From Steinernema hermaphroditum (lineage: Eukaryota; Nematoda; Chromadorea; Rhabditida; Steinernematidae), in contig CM059624.1 of NCBI GenBank assembly GCA_030435675.1, positions 6,472,769 through 6,536,768 on the forward strand: a stretch of 64,000 bases of DNA, given 5' to 3'. The notes beneath the pieces were generated by a model that saw nothing but the letters and a program-made list of their open reading frames with translations, made no database searches and had not been told where the DNA came from. The translations under genes were made by a program, and so were the position numbers. Each line of letters begins with the position of its first letter. Within the stretch, counting starts at the first letter, position 1. Of the stretch, positions 49,979 through 60,896 are shown one piece after another.

Positions 49979-50504
49979 TCAGTTTGCTATTCGAATGTAG
50001 AGTTGGTTGAGGACACAGAAGAAGAGGGCAAAGTAGAAAAGTACGGTGATCACACCGAGAAGGAGCTTCGAGGGCGAAGGGCCAGAGTAGACGGCCGATG
50101 GGCGCTCTTCTGGAGGCGTTTTCAGAGTGCACGTCGTCGAAAGTTCCTGAAAGGGAACATAGAAGGCATCGAGGCGCTTTCTACTTGCTGTACTGCACCA
50201 TTTGGTGGACTGGACGATCTCCTCGATGCATTGGCAGTAGACGTCTTCGCAGAGGTCCCACCCTCCTCCGCTACCGTAGCAGTTGTTGCTTTCCTGGCAG
50301 CATCGTTGCACGCTTCCTAAACAGAGAAGTAGAGGCAGGAGCATCTGGAAACCCACCGGCTCCGAGGGGACACATGATGACGGCACCGAGGACGGAAATG
50401 AACTTCTCGGGGATCGTCTTTCCACAGTGGAATCCGGTCACGTTGAAGAGCGAAGATTCGGCCACGGGGCAAAGGAAAAATACGAAGAGGAGAGGATAAA
50501 CCAT
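49979..50504 (-). CDS. Secreted Cys-rich PLA2-like protein lacking the catalytic His-Asp, with C-terminal membrane segment
   Basis: ATG 50504 gives a signal peptide (MVYPLLFVFFLCPVAES). An intron of about 45 bases (GTGGGTTTCC...CTGTTTAG) joins LGAVIMCPLGAG to SVQRCCQESNNCYGSGGG. The pattern CC-x5-CY, then WDLCEDVYCQCIEEIV, follows the secreted phospholipase A2 layout CCxxHDxCY...CDxxFCxCL, but His and Asp are Ser and Asn here. The protein is therefore probably a non-catalytic PLA2-like scaffold. A membrane segment (LLLGVITVLFYFALFFCVL) ends the chain, with TGA at 49979-49981. It converges with the SH2 gene (54 bases between stops). An AATAAA for this gene lies at 49958-49963 on the minus strand. 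Confidence 0.72.
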
Positions 50505-52633
50505 CGCTGCGCGGAAAGGAAGAAGGAGTCGTCCAAAAAATCGCCTTCGGAGGAGAAGGTTACTCCGCGTTGACGCGGCGCCGCGCGCAAAAAAGCGCTT
50601 TTTTGCCTCTTTTGTTCTTTCCGCCTCCGAGGGACATCGAAACGCCCGGGCGGGAGAGGTGCGGAGTCCGCGGATTAGCACTCGGAGGAGGGTGGGGAGG
50701 AGCGTCGGACGATCAGCTCATAAACAAGGAGCTCATTAGGGGATGAAGAGGTGGACGAAGTCTCCTTTTGAAACGCGACAGGGAAGCTGGGAGAAAGCGC
50801 TGTGACCTCCGCTGACAGGTGCCAGCTGGTGGGGGTCAAAAGTGCACTGTGAGGATACAAAAAGAGGCGCGGCGATGGGGATCTGGACACGGTGAGCAGA
50901 AAGAGGGAAGGCGGAAGAATCGAATTAGATCGGTTTGACGCAACAGAGGAACCTGTTTCAAAACATCTCTTTTGCAAAACAAGATCTGACAACAACAACA
51001 ACATCAGTTGTTGCCACGCCAGGAAACGGCGACATTTCCCAAATAAGCCTACTCCTCTTGGCATAATTGCAGAGCGCAAATCCAAAACAACGCACGTGCC
51101 GAAAGAAATCCCGTGGATCGCCAGCAATCCCAACATTGTCAAGATTTTTGACCATCTGGAAATTGTTCGACTGTGATGTAAGTTTCGTGGTAAAGATAGA
51201 AATCTAAGGCAAAAGTGTGCTATTGTTTAAGCCTAGGGCGACGTGGAGCAACAAGAAACAGTTATTTGCGAGGCAAAGTTCCATCCAACGGGAAGCATGA
51301 CACTCCCCGGAAATTGTGGTTTGCCTTCTGATGTAACCGTCATGACCCTTCCCTTGAAATGCCACGCCTTCCCTTACCATAAGCATAGCACATCAAGCCA
51401 TTCTCCTTCCTTCTGGACTTTTGATCTCTAAAGCCGATTTGTTTTTGAAAGTCGGAATAAGTGGCAAACTACAAACAGGCAATTTCAGGTAATCGTCTTG
51501 TAATTCCCATGAATTGTTGATATCGGCTGAAGACAGATGTTCTTTCCATCGGAAATCCGGACACAAGAAGCGGGGACTATCTGTTTATGCATAATGGCCT
51601 TCTTCCCTCTCCATTGAACCGCTCCTCTTCAGCGCTTTTGTCCTGTTTTCGCTAACCAAATCGGATAGGCATCACAAACGGGGCTTCGGCGCCATTGTCA
51701 CAAAGTCCCCGATCCGAACGGCTATAAACCGAAACACGTTTCCGAGCGGACGCGCCTGGGAAACCCCACAGAAGCCGGTTCGCCGTTCCCACCGCTCGTA
51801 ACTTCTGTTTTATTGATTGATTACTGTTTTCGCGAGGTACTTTGTTAGTGGAGCTTTGGACGTGTTTGTAGTTTCGCCTACAGTGCAGATTTGAAGAAAC
51901 TCGATCCATCAGCTGCGTGCCGTTCTAGGACTTGAACGACGGTCGTCCTAAACTCAATTCTTTCTGTGTGAAGTGCCGTAAGAATTCATTTCATGTTCTG
52001 CATAGCATTTTACTAAGTTCCTGGTTGGTAATACACCCAGAATTTTGTATATTCGGTTAATGCTGCATGTAGTGAATGATTTCTCACGATAGAGACTATA
52101 AGGCGAACGCCAAGTACGTTCGCTTTCTGATTCTTGCTTGAGTCCATAGCTTTTGTGCTGATAACCCAGTCTACACTTTTTAGTCTACACATGATAGAAG
52201 ACTGTAAATGAACAAATCGAGGCAGGAACCAAGGTTTAAAGACGCGAAACTAAGACGATATACAGTGTATAGCTAGATCGTCACCAAACGAATCTGTGCC
52301 TTGTTTAACGTCAAGCCCCCAGCGGTATAAACCTGAACCTTCTACCTGGTGATAACAAGCTGTAGGTGAGCAAATCGAGGCTACATTAATTTTCGCTCTT
52401 TGACTTAGGCTCCGGCTTAAAGCACATGGGATTTTTAGCGAGTATAGGCTAGCTTAGCGGACTTCCGATGCCACACCTTGGATTGAGGTTCGCACACAAT
52501 GAAGACAAACGCTCTCTGAATCTATCAGACGTTGACTCACCTTTTGATTACGTTCTAGCTCGGCTATTTCTGTTTTGGCGAATGCTTTGGTAAACACCAT
52601 TTAATTTCACAATTATTTGTTTCACAAAACACA
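50505..52633. other. Intergenic region, no gene recognised
   Basis: 2.1 kb. The first 300 bases are GC-rich and probably promoter. The rest is AT-rich with short ORFs lacking splice support. Confidence 0.4.
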
Positions 52634-53607
52634 TTAAAGGGACACGGTCATGGCGAAAAAAAGTTTTTTAAAAAATCTGAAAATTTTTCTACCCCCCCAT
52701 TTTCGGGGTCGCCGAAAACGATGGTGAAGTCAGTTTCTCGCGAAACCCATTAGTTTCCAAGAAATAGACCTTAGGCGGGAGCATGTGATTTACTATGGGT
52801 TTCGAGGCGATGTGCTGGTCCCAGCACGATATGCTTGAAGAGTCAGCGGCGGCGTACTGTAGCTCCCTCTTTCTGCTTAATTTAAGTGCAGAATACTGGA
52901 AAATGTTTAGCCTTTTCGTTGTCCTCCGTAGAAATCGGATATCGACAGCACATGAACGTTACTCTTCAACGTAGTCACTTTCTTCTTGTTGACCACAATG
53001 TCGATTTCTTCATTGCAATCAACATTTGTGATCACATTGGGAACGACATCCAAAGTGTCATCGAGAATCATGGCTAAAATAGGCTGCACTTCTGGTTGCA
53101 AATCTCCCGGCTGCATTTGACCCACAGATGGAACAGCTTCAGTGGCGCACAACAAGACCGATTTGCGCCACTCGTTTGGAGGTCTAAAATAGAACTGCTT
53201 CTTCACTTTCCGACGTAGCGATTTGCTATACACCAACCGTGTCTTATCCGGGCGTCCATGCAGCAAGTACTCCATGCGAATCTCATTATGATGCAAAACC
53301 GCCATCGCGGTGCAAAACCCCGCATCGCGGAAACAAAATTCGCTGCTCTCGAACCTTACACCAGGAAGAAGGAGGGGGCTACAGTACGCCGCCGCTGACT
53401 CTTCAAGCATATCGTGCTGGGACCAGCACATCGCCTCGAAACCCGTAGTAAATCACATGCTCCCGCCTAAGGTCTATTTCTTGGAAACTAATGGGTTTCG
53501 CGAGAAACCGACTTCACCATCGTTTTCGGCGACCCCGAAAATTGGGGGGTAGAAAAATTTTCAGATTTTTTAAAAAACTTTTTTTCGCCATGACCGTGTC
53601 CCTTTAA
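52634..53607. mobile_element. Inverted-repeat transposable element of 974 bases carrying one ORF
   Basis: Arms of about 239 bases (52634-52872 and 53370-53607) are near-identical in inverted orientation and begin TTAAAGGGACACGGTCATGG from each outer side. The outer TTAA (or a TTTAAA-like hexamer) is present at both ends, as in a target duplication. Arm differences are few, so insertion or conversion was recent. The centre encodes the 174-codon frame described separately. The end sequence does not match the CCCT start of piggyBac, so the superfamily is open. It resembles the palindromic TTTAAA-flanked repeats known in nematodes. Confidence 0.85.
52907..53431 (-). CDS. ORF inside the inverted-repeat element, unknown function
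   Basis: An uninterrupted 174-codon frame from ATG 53431 (MCWSQHDMLEESAAAYC) to a stop at 52907. The first codons lie in the right arm, so the left arm carries the same start on the other strand. The product has no transposase motif that I recognise. It has a Cys-containing N terminus (FCFRDAGFCTAMAVLHHNE), a basic patch (KSLRRKVKKQFYFRPPNEW) and an acidic, hydrophobic C-terminal half (ILAMILDDTLDVVPNVITNV). An intact frame in a young element suggests selection or recent activity, but chance is not excluded. Confidence 0.45.
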   Translation of the reverse strand: MCWSQHDMLEESAAAYCSPLLLPGVRFESSEFCFRDAGFCTAMAVLHHNEIRMEYLLHGRPDKTRLVYSKSLRRKVKKQFYFRPPNEWRKSVLLCATEAVPSVGQMQPGDLQPEVQPILAMILDDTLDVVPNVITNVDCNEEIDIVVNKKKVTTLKSNVHVLSISDFYGGQRKG

Positions 53608-55030
53608 AGTGCATCTTAGAGCCCACGCAAATGAAGTGACCGATTAATTGCGTGTGCATGGAATACTGTAACGAATCGTCTTGGGATGTTTATCTTCACA
53701 GTACACTTCCTTCGATATTTAATCTCCCTCGTTTAAAGTACTTTTCGGACCATACACGTGATTCGAACTGTACTCTCCGTGCACTCAGCCAACTGCATTG
53801 CAGCACCCATGGAGTCGCTGAAGTTGGAGATCCCGATCGACTCCTACTCGCCCCAACTGCTCTCCCCAGTGAGTCACCGCTACGTCGAGATGTTTACAGG
53901 TCGGTGTCCCTGAATCGCCACAGATCGGCGCTCCTAACGGCCGTCTCCGGACTCTAATTGAAATGCGCGCGACAAAAAGGGACCGCGCCCTCCGAAAACC
54001 TGTAGGGAAGCAGCTGATCGCCGCGTGATCGGATTCGCCGCCGGTGACCAGCGTCCCCTCATCAGCGCGCCCTAATGACATCTTCGACAGCTGTGGCGAG
54101 CGAGACGGGCTATTTGCTGGACGCAAATTTGGATTTTCTTTGTTTGGAGATGAGCGGATGTTGAAATTGTCTTGCCGCGCAATTTCGAAAAGCTAACAAG
54201 GAAGCTGTTCTTAGTCCTTATCGAGGAAACCTTTTGAAACTGGCTTTCCAATGAGTCTTCCCTTTTATATCTTATGATCTCTTTTTCTATTTTCTGCCTC
54301 CTGTTCAGACGGAAGGAGTCTTGGTTACAAATATTTTGAGGAGGGAAATATTCCATCTGTTGCGAATACATCGTGAATCAGTTCGCTCAAAATGTAACTA
54401 TAAAAGATAAATCAAAATCACCTTCCACTTGCTTGATACGGTCCTTCCATACATTTAGAGCTGTATTTTTTGCACAATGCATGACGCAATTAGTTGTCTT
54501 TAATTAGTTGTTGGAATTACTATATAATCTCAAAATATGTATTATTTTGCGCGAATATAGGAAAGATCAATTTGATTTTAAGATGTTCAAAACGAATAAA
54601 AATGGCAGACGTACTCTACAATTTTACTGGCAATCAGGAGAACGTCAGCTGAAAAACAAAAAATTGGTCCAATTTTACAAATTTGTGTGTCTGGTACTTG
54701 ATCTGAATACGTCTATGATCTGAATTTCAGTTTGTTCGAATTTCTAATAATATTTATTGAAAATTCAAGTCGACTTTTATTAATTATAAAACACGTTTTC
54801 GGCATTAAAATCACGCAGAGCCACGTAAACAGGGTGCTTACAGATTTCCAGAGCTGTTTCGGTAAATAATTATTGATATGACCCGTTTGAATCACACATT
54901 GCTGTCCTGAATCTGTCCACCGCACTCGTCAGTGAATGCCCTATCCATTTTTCTAAAGTTTCCCATCGTTACAATGTAACTCGAATTGTCCACTTATGGA
55001 TCACAATTACAGTAATTCAACTTACAAAGA
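53608..55030. other. Intergenic region, AT-rich
   Basis: No gene recognised. Becomes strongly AT-rich after 54150. Confidence 0.4.
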
Positions 55031-55535
55031 ACCTGTCTAATATGTCCGCCGAGTTGGGAGCTCAAATTTGGCATAGTAATAGGACTTCACAAGACTAATA
55101 TGGAGCCAAAGGCTTTTCGCCTGTCATTGACTTTAACCTAGTTAAAAGCATTAAAAATTGGGAAAATTCACTCATTAAGGATAATACAAAATCGAATGTC
55201 GCTGCTCGCTATTGCTCGAATAGCGCAGTGGTAACGTTGCAGGACCACTGTTTTCTCAATGCGGGTTCGAATCCGGTTGAAATCTTTATGATTCCCTTTC
55301 TTTTATTTCTATTTCCTTTTCTTTTCTAACCCCGAAAAACGCCAAAAAGAGCAAAATTATCCTTAATTAATCCTTGTATTATCCTTAATGAGTGAATTTT
55401 CCAAATTTTTAGTCATGCTTTTAACTAGGTTAAAGTCAACGACAGGCGAAAAGCCTTTGGCTCTGTATTAGTCTTGTGAAGTCCTATTACTATGCCAAAT
55501 TTGAGCTCCTAACTCGGCGGACATATCAGATAGGT
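55031..55535. mobile_element. Inverted-repeat element with a tRNA-like core
   Basis: Arms at about 55031-55190 and 55375-55535 are close inverted copies, including the stretch ACTTCACAAGACTAATA and the palindromic-looking AACCTAGTTAAA. Outer ends read ACCTGTCTAATATGTCCGCC and, inverted, ACCTATCTGATATGTCCGCC. The arms differ at a modest number of sites, more than in the other two fold-back elements. No transposase is encoded. Confidence 0.8.
55213..55285 (+). pseudogene. tRNA-like sequence in the centre of the inverted-repeat element
   Basis: TAGCGCAGTGGTA fits an A box (D-loop) and GGTTCGAATCC is a perfect B box (T-loop) at about 55264-55274, at tRNA-like spacing. The acceptor and T stems do not pair well, so this is not a functional tRNA. 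It could still serve as an RNA polymerase III promoter, as in tRNA-derived SINEs. There is no clear CCA or clean T-run directly after it. Confidence 0.6.
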
Positions 55536-55973
55536 CCCTTGTTAGCTGTGGCTAAGATTTTCTGACTTATCTATACGGGGTCTTTGAACTTACCACTATA
55601 ATGATTTCGTAAATGAGTTCTGATTGTCAGGTTAGGATGCTTAAACGGACCCTTTTTGATGCTCGTGCCGCCCGCTTACAGTTCCCATAAGCTTATTCAC
55701 AGTAACGGTGAATTCAGAATGAAGGTCCCGAAGCCCCTTCCAGTGAATCCCGACGATCCTCCCGGTAAGCTCGCTTGAGAAAAACAACTCTGGAAGGGAA
55801 ATCAAGGCCACGGCTGATCCGTTTATAAACCCCCTCTGAGTCACTAAGACTCAAACCGGTTTCGACGACGCCGATTCTATCGGCACTCGTCACGCTCTCG
55901 CCGTTCCAATTAGAGTCCTTGTTTTGAATTATTCGCACCTTCGCCATTAGGGACTGAGACTGGGCTTGCAGGG
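55536..55973. other. Intergenic region upstream of the BTB gene
   Basis: No gene recognised. CTTGCAG at about 55965-55971, just before the ATG, could be a trans-splice acceptor. Confidence 0.4.
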
Positions 55974-58585
55974 ATGGACTGCTTCGCCGACGACAGAGAC
56001 GCCCTCAACGACTACGCCAAGTACTTCAACAACTCCCATCTCAGCGATGTCAGTTTGCTCGTCGGAGAGGAAATGTGAGTTGGTTAGCGAGGGTAGAAGA
56101 TAAAGTGGTATGCGATACGATAGTGCGGCATATAATCACCTCAGAAGTCGGGCCCTTAAAATAAAATATGCCTAATTACCCGCAATGTTTTGTCGATGAG
56201 TGCGTCTGACCTAAGCACGCACTTAAATGTCCTAATCTCAAGTAATTTAGTGCAACCATTATTAAGTGTCAGCTGAGAAATGAACTTTACGAGAAAGAGT
56301 TTCTGAATTATCGAAAGTGCGTCTTAGGAAGAGGGGAATTCTGACTAGGGCATTCTCGCTAATATGTCTTACAAAAAATGAATTTGTGTATGACAAAAAA
56401 GATATCATTTGTGACCCCAGCGATCGGTTGAGACGTCCAACCGCTCTCTCGTTCGCACGAATGAGTTGGGTGAACGGTCGTTCCTGGCCTTTGGAACTCC
56501 GATCACTGTGTTCAACTGCTGATTCAAGATACAAAACTTGAAACTCCTGGTCCGCCTTCTAAGGAAAGATAATTATCTTCGCTCTCGCGGAATTCAAACA
56601 ACTCCTGCTTACTTCTGTTTAGTTTTTCTAGCAATTACTGGGGAGCTAATTAGTCTGTTTCGACGACATCACGGAACAAAAGAAGTGGAAACATCCGATC
56701 CTCGTGATTGGGGACTGAAATTGAAATAGTTTATTGCTTGTCGGGTCGCTGAAACTTGTGCTGAATCCCGGGATCCGTTAAGTGTAAACTGGCAAAAACT
56801 GAAAAATGCATTGTGACTTCATTCAGCTCTCTCGATAAATGACGAAGTCGATTGCATTGAAAAGAAAATCGTCACAAAATGTGAATATATCTGCACTATG
56901 TTCAGTTTTTTAGCTTCCCAGCGCATCGGATCGTCCTCTGCAAAAGCAGCGAAGTGTTCGACCGAATGCTGAGCACCAAGTGGAACGGTGACAAGAAGGT
57001 TCGTAGTCCCCCAGAAGCAAGCCTCAGGGTTTGGATAGCGGAGAACTTCCTGCGGAGTCGTGATTCTCACTTGATAATCAACGTAGTTGGGAAACTAACA
57101 TCTGGCCAGGTTCCCAGTCCGTTTCTACAGTTCATTTTTCCCAATGGGGCCCAAAGCCTTTGAAAATCTTCGAATCTGAAGATGAAGATCGACATGTTAC
57201 TCAGCCCGCCCTCCCCTTCCTGGACCCTGACCAGTCTCTTCAGGAAATGGAGCTCGTGGAAGATCCTCACTGCCAGAAAGTGTTCGCCGCGTTCCTCCGC
57301 TTCCTCTACTGCAACCACCTCGTGCTGAACCCCGAGAATGCGCTGCCCCTCCTCGTGCTCGCCGACAAATACAACGTTCACGGCCTCAAGAAGGTGTGCC
57401 TCGAGTACGCAGTCAACTACATCCTCCCGGAACTCTCCCTCAAGGACCTCTTTCACGTGTGGTACTCCTACGCCACCAAGGCCTATCACCAAGTAGTTGC
57501 CAGAGTCTTGTTCCAAAACGCCCAGGGTTCAGGTGCTGATTCATGCGTGCATCCAAACGCTCGCGAGAGACTTCGAGGTGATCATCACTAGTGAGGACTG
57601 GGAGAAGGAGTGGATGGCCATCGACAGGGATCAGCTCATAGAACTGCTCAAGTCGAATGAACTCGTGCTTCGAAGTGGGTTCCTGAGGGTTCAGTGAGAC
57701 CGACGTCCCCTTTTAGACGAATTCATACTGTGGCAAGCGATCCTGAAATGGATGTCCGCCCCAAACCACCCCGAAAGAAGAGGGAACACCGCGTCGCCTC
57801 TCCTCGTCCAGCTACTTCCTCTGATACGGTAACAGCTCTCTTCCTCTTCATTCACGTCCCTTCAGATTCCCTTTCATGTCGGGAGACGATCTTTCCCAGG
57901 TGGAGAAAGTGCCCGTGGTGGAGAGTCAGGCGCGCCTCTTCCACCCCCAGATGCTCCTCGCCTACAAGTTCCAGGCACTGCCCCTAGCCAGCAGAGTCAG
58001 CTCCAAGTAGGCCGTCCTCGTACATCCTCCTTAGAGCCAATCTCCTCAGAGAGTTCATGGGAACTCAGTTCCTCCTGCGGAACTACACCGACGTTGGCTG
58101 GGCCAAACGCTTTACCGTATCCACGGCACAGCTCTACGACCGGAACATCGACCACTGCTTTACCGTAAACGGCAACGTAGACCCGTTCGAGAGACAGCCT
58201 TTCTAGTTCAAAACGCGCTCCTCCACCTTCCCACAGTATTCGTGGAACTGGATCTTCAAGTTCTCCATACAGACGTACCCCAACGCCGTGGAGGAGGCCC
58301 GCGTCTCCCTGATGACCGAGGACATAGACCAGCCCCGCTCCGTGGAGTATCTTCTCGCTGTCGTCGACGAGAAGAAGGTGCTCAGGTCCCTGGCCGGCAA
58401 GAAGACCTTCACTAAGACGAGGTACCAGCGCCGCTTGATCGACGACCTCGGAGACATTCTTCAGGTACTGCACAGAGTTGGACCTTCAGAAGCAGATTAC
58501 CGTAACCGAACTCTTCTCCGAGAACTCGCCTCTTCTCTCCAACGGAAATCTCAATCTCCAATTGATTCTGAAACCGATCGACTGA
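55974..58585 (+). CDS. BTB-BACK protein with C-terminal TRAF/galectin-binding-like region (BTBD17-like)
   Basis: ATG 55974 (MDCFADDRDALNDYAKYFNN). The BTB fold is split by an 839-base intron (56075-56913): HLSDVSLLVGEE, then IFPAHRIVLCKSSEVFDRML, then FAAFLRFLYCNHLVLNPENA and LLVLADKYNVHGLKKVCLEY. A BACK region follows (LFHVWYSYATKAYHQVLIHA; NEFILWQAILKWMSAPNHP). The C-terminal beta-rich part includes LLRNYTDVGWAKRFTVSTAQ, then STFPQYSWNWIFKFSIQTYP, and ends ELDLQKQITVTELFSENSP and NLQLILKPID. Domain order fits BTBD17-like proteins, possible Cul3 adaptors or secreted-type relatives; no signal peptide is seen. Two apparent in-frame stops (58008 and 58204) fall inside normal 42-43-base introns. 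The start of exon 3 (57157) has a weak acceptor. TGA 58583-58585. Confidence 0.8.
56075..56913. other. Unusually long intron of the BTB gene
   Basis: 839 bases, versus about 45 for the other introns of this gene. AT-rich, no gene or repeat recognised. Confidence 0.5.
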
Positions 58586-59235
58586 TACGTTCTAATAAAT
58601 AAGCTGTAGATTCAAAGCAGTTGATTATGCAAGATCGTAACATCGGAAATCATGGGCCTTACAAAGAACGGTCCTGCTTATGCATATGTGTGCACAAAAA
58701 AAAAAGATCAAATTGAAGAGACGGTATACGAGCATCCTCGAGCATCCGAGAACGATCGTTCGCTCAGAGAACAAGTGGAGAATCCGACCGATCACTGGGG
58801 GTACAAATGAAAGACCTTCGTTATGCATGACAGAAGTTAAGTTGTCTGGAGTAGATCTAGAGTAAGACGAGGACACATTTGCATACGCACATGTAGATCA
58901 CCCGGATGTCACCTTTTCGCCGATTTCACCGATAGATAGGACTCTTGCAGGACGGAAATGGAAACAGACTGAGTGATTTTTCAACATTTTTTTGTAAAGA
59001 AACCGATTGAAATGTCGCCATTTCTCGGCCTTTGGGCAATCCAATCCCTGGTCCTCTTTCCTAGCCATCCATCCCATCCATTTCCCCCTTTATGGGATGC
59101 ATCATGCATAAGAAGATCATATGTCACCTTCCCACCTACTATTCTGGCGGCGTTGTCCCTCCCCTTGACTATTAACACTTTATTCTCGTTTTCATACATA
59201 TATACAAACACATCCTTCTCTGCTTCTCGCGCTCC
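58586..59235. other. Intergenic region between convergent genes
   Basis: No gene recognised. A polyA-rich ORF at 58680-58865 has no support. Confidence 0.4.
58594..58599 (+). terminator. Polyadenylation signal of the BTB gene
   Basis: AATAAA nine bases after the stop codon. Confidence 0.5.
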
Positions 59236-59745
59236 TCATCGTCGTCCCAACAACCCGGCGGCGGCGTTTATCAGCGGCACCTCGTACTGGACGGGTTGGA
59301 TGCCGAAAGCCTGGCCAACCTGCTGAGCACCCTGGTAGAAGGCGTTGGCGCCCGACCGGGCCAACTGGCCGAACTGGGCACCCACTTGGTAGTAGGGCGA
59401 CTGCGTGTCCACACCGCTACCGTAGAAGTTCGGTCTCGGAGCATCGGGGAACGAGGGTTGTGGTCGGGAACGTTCGATGGGCGGAAGGCCCCTTTGAGGG
59501 GCTGGGAAGTTCGTATCTGAAGACATTGATGTTGGGAGACGAGCGATGGACCTACTGGACTCGTAGTCGGTGAAGGTCCTGGCACGCGGAGGCGCCCCGC
59601 CGCCTCGGACCATGGGAAGTGGCGGCGTTGGCTCCGTCTCCGCCGAATTGAAGGAGCTTCTGGGGGTTGATCGCCTCGAGAAGATCTCCTTGAGGACCGG
59701 GTCGTCGTAATCATCGATGTCATCCAAACTCGGGACGCTGTCGGA
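59236..59745 (-). CDS. Pro/Arg-rich protein with conserved-looking C terminus, unknown; 5' exon not found
   Basis: The frame opens after an acceptor CTCTTGCAG at 59746 with SDSVPSLDDIDDYDDPVLKE and contains no ATG before this point, so at least one upstream exon is missing. The middle is Pro/Arg/Ser-rich (PPLPMVRGGGAPPRARTFTD). A small intron may lie near 59521-59553 (GTCCATCG...CTTCAG), but the frame is open through it. The C terminus, GAQFGQLARSGANAFYQGAQ and then PLINAAAGLLGRR, is less biased and probably the structured part. I do not recognise the family. TGA at 59236-59238. Confidence 0.5.
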   Translation of the reverse strand, partial: SDSVPSLDDIDDYDDPVLKEIFSRRSTPRSSFNSAETEPTPPLPMVRGGGAPPRARTFTDYESSRSIARLPTSMSSDTNFPAPQRGLPPIERSRPQPSFPDAPRPNFYGSGVDTQSPYYQVGAQFGQLARSGANAFYQGAQQVGQAFGIQPVQYEVPLINAAAGLLGRR

Positions 59746-60388
59746 CTGCAAGAGAAGCGATCAGAGACATTGAAAGAAGTAGCTATCTAGAGCGCTGTGC
59801 AGTAGTCAGCTCATAGCACCCGTATAAATAATATCCATTCGGAGAGGGGTGGAGGCACTAACGCTTCTTGATTTAAACTATGCAGTGTAGGGGCCACCAA
59901 AAGAAACTGGTCAACTCATTGATGTTTCCGTGGTTATTTAAAAAGACCGACTTTCGCCTTCTATAAGACAGACAATTTGTCGGACTATGCGAAGCAATGC
60001 AGGGAAGGCTATATCAAATCTTCCTTTATTCTCCCGAAAAGGTCCTTAAACGATAACGATAGTCCCTTGCACCTTTTTTAGCTTCTTCAGCATACGTCAA
60101 TGTTGTCAGTGTTGTTTGCGCCACTCAAAACACAGGATCTCCGAGATTCGCACTTCCGAGAATAACATCCACCCTCCAGGTGATGTGATATATCAGAAAC
60201 GATCATAGAACTGCTCATGATGTGAAGGCGAATGTTGGTTCTAGAAACGAGCGATTAGCCGATAATCGCCCGCTCATGGGGTACTGAAGAAGAGCCCTGA
60301 TGTGTGGGATTTAACAGCTGGATGTCGAAATCCTGTTTAGACTAAAAAAAACTTTTTTCGATTCGGTTCGAACAAACATGCTCTAAAC
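59746..60388. other. Intergenic region containing the missing 5' end of the neighbouring gene
   Basis: No clear start exon found on the minus strand. AT-rich. Confidence 0.35.
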
Positions 60389-60407
60389 CAGTGATGCCGA
60401 CGAGTCC

Positions 60408-60658
60408 GGACTCGTTGGTCCGGACTCGAGACTCGAGACTCGGACTCGGACTCGATGGGTTTTTGGGCATCGAGTCCGGACTCGGACTCGGACTCGTTTG
60501 AAAATTGCCATCGAGTCCGGACTCGGACTCGGACTCGTTTCAAAATTCCAAACGAGTCCGGACTCGGACTCGGACTCGATGGCTTTTCGAGCATCGAGTC
60601 CGGACTCGAGACTCGAGTCCAAACGAGTCCGGACTCGAGTCCGCAAACGAGTCCCGGC
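60408..60658 (+). repeat. Left array of the GAGTCCGGACTCG repeat
   Basis: About 250 bases of palindromic GAGTCCGGACTCG units and GGACTCGGACTCG runs, separated by spacers such as ATGGGTTTTTGGGCATC and TTTCAAAATTCCAAAC. The unit reads through in all frames, so the ORFs it creates on both strands are artefacts. Confidence 0.92.
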
Positions 60659-60896
60659 GCGCGTCACTTTCATTTGTGACGGTTGATTACGGTGAACTTT
60701 TTTCGCGCTCTTTCGTATGGGTTCTGCAGCTATTGTTTGCTGCGTATCATTTCCAAGTTTTCTTGCGCCGACTCCACTCAATTCCAGCAGTCCGCCCGTA
60801 ATTTTTGAATGAATCCTTCCGTAATTTTTGATTGAGTTGAACGTACTTTCAAAAAATACTGAAACTTTCAATTTTAATATTTGCTGTCCTGTAATA

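Noticed and set aside
52634..53607. Assignment of the 974-base inverted-repeat element to piggyBac because of TTAA flanks
   Set aside because: The ends read AGGG after TTAA, not the CCCT/CCYT start of piggyBac, and no piggyBac transposase motif is encoded.
55213..55285. Functional tRNA gene
   Set aside because: A and B boxes are good, but acceptor and T stems do not pair, and the sequence sits in the loop of an inverted-repeat element.
57990..58210. Two in-frame stop codons in the BTB gene, first read as 28- and 30-base ultra-short introns or as a pseudogene
   Set aside because: Better donor/acceptor pairs give ordinary introns of 43 bases (GTAGGCC...CTCCTCAG) and 42 bases (GTAAACGG...TTTCTAG) in the right phase.
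60337..60871. Arg/Ser-Asp repeat ORFs over the GAGTCC arrays
   Set aside because: The palindromic repeat is open in several frames on both strands; the predicted SDSDS/RVRTR proteins are by-products of the repeat.
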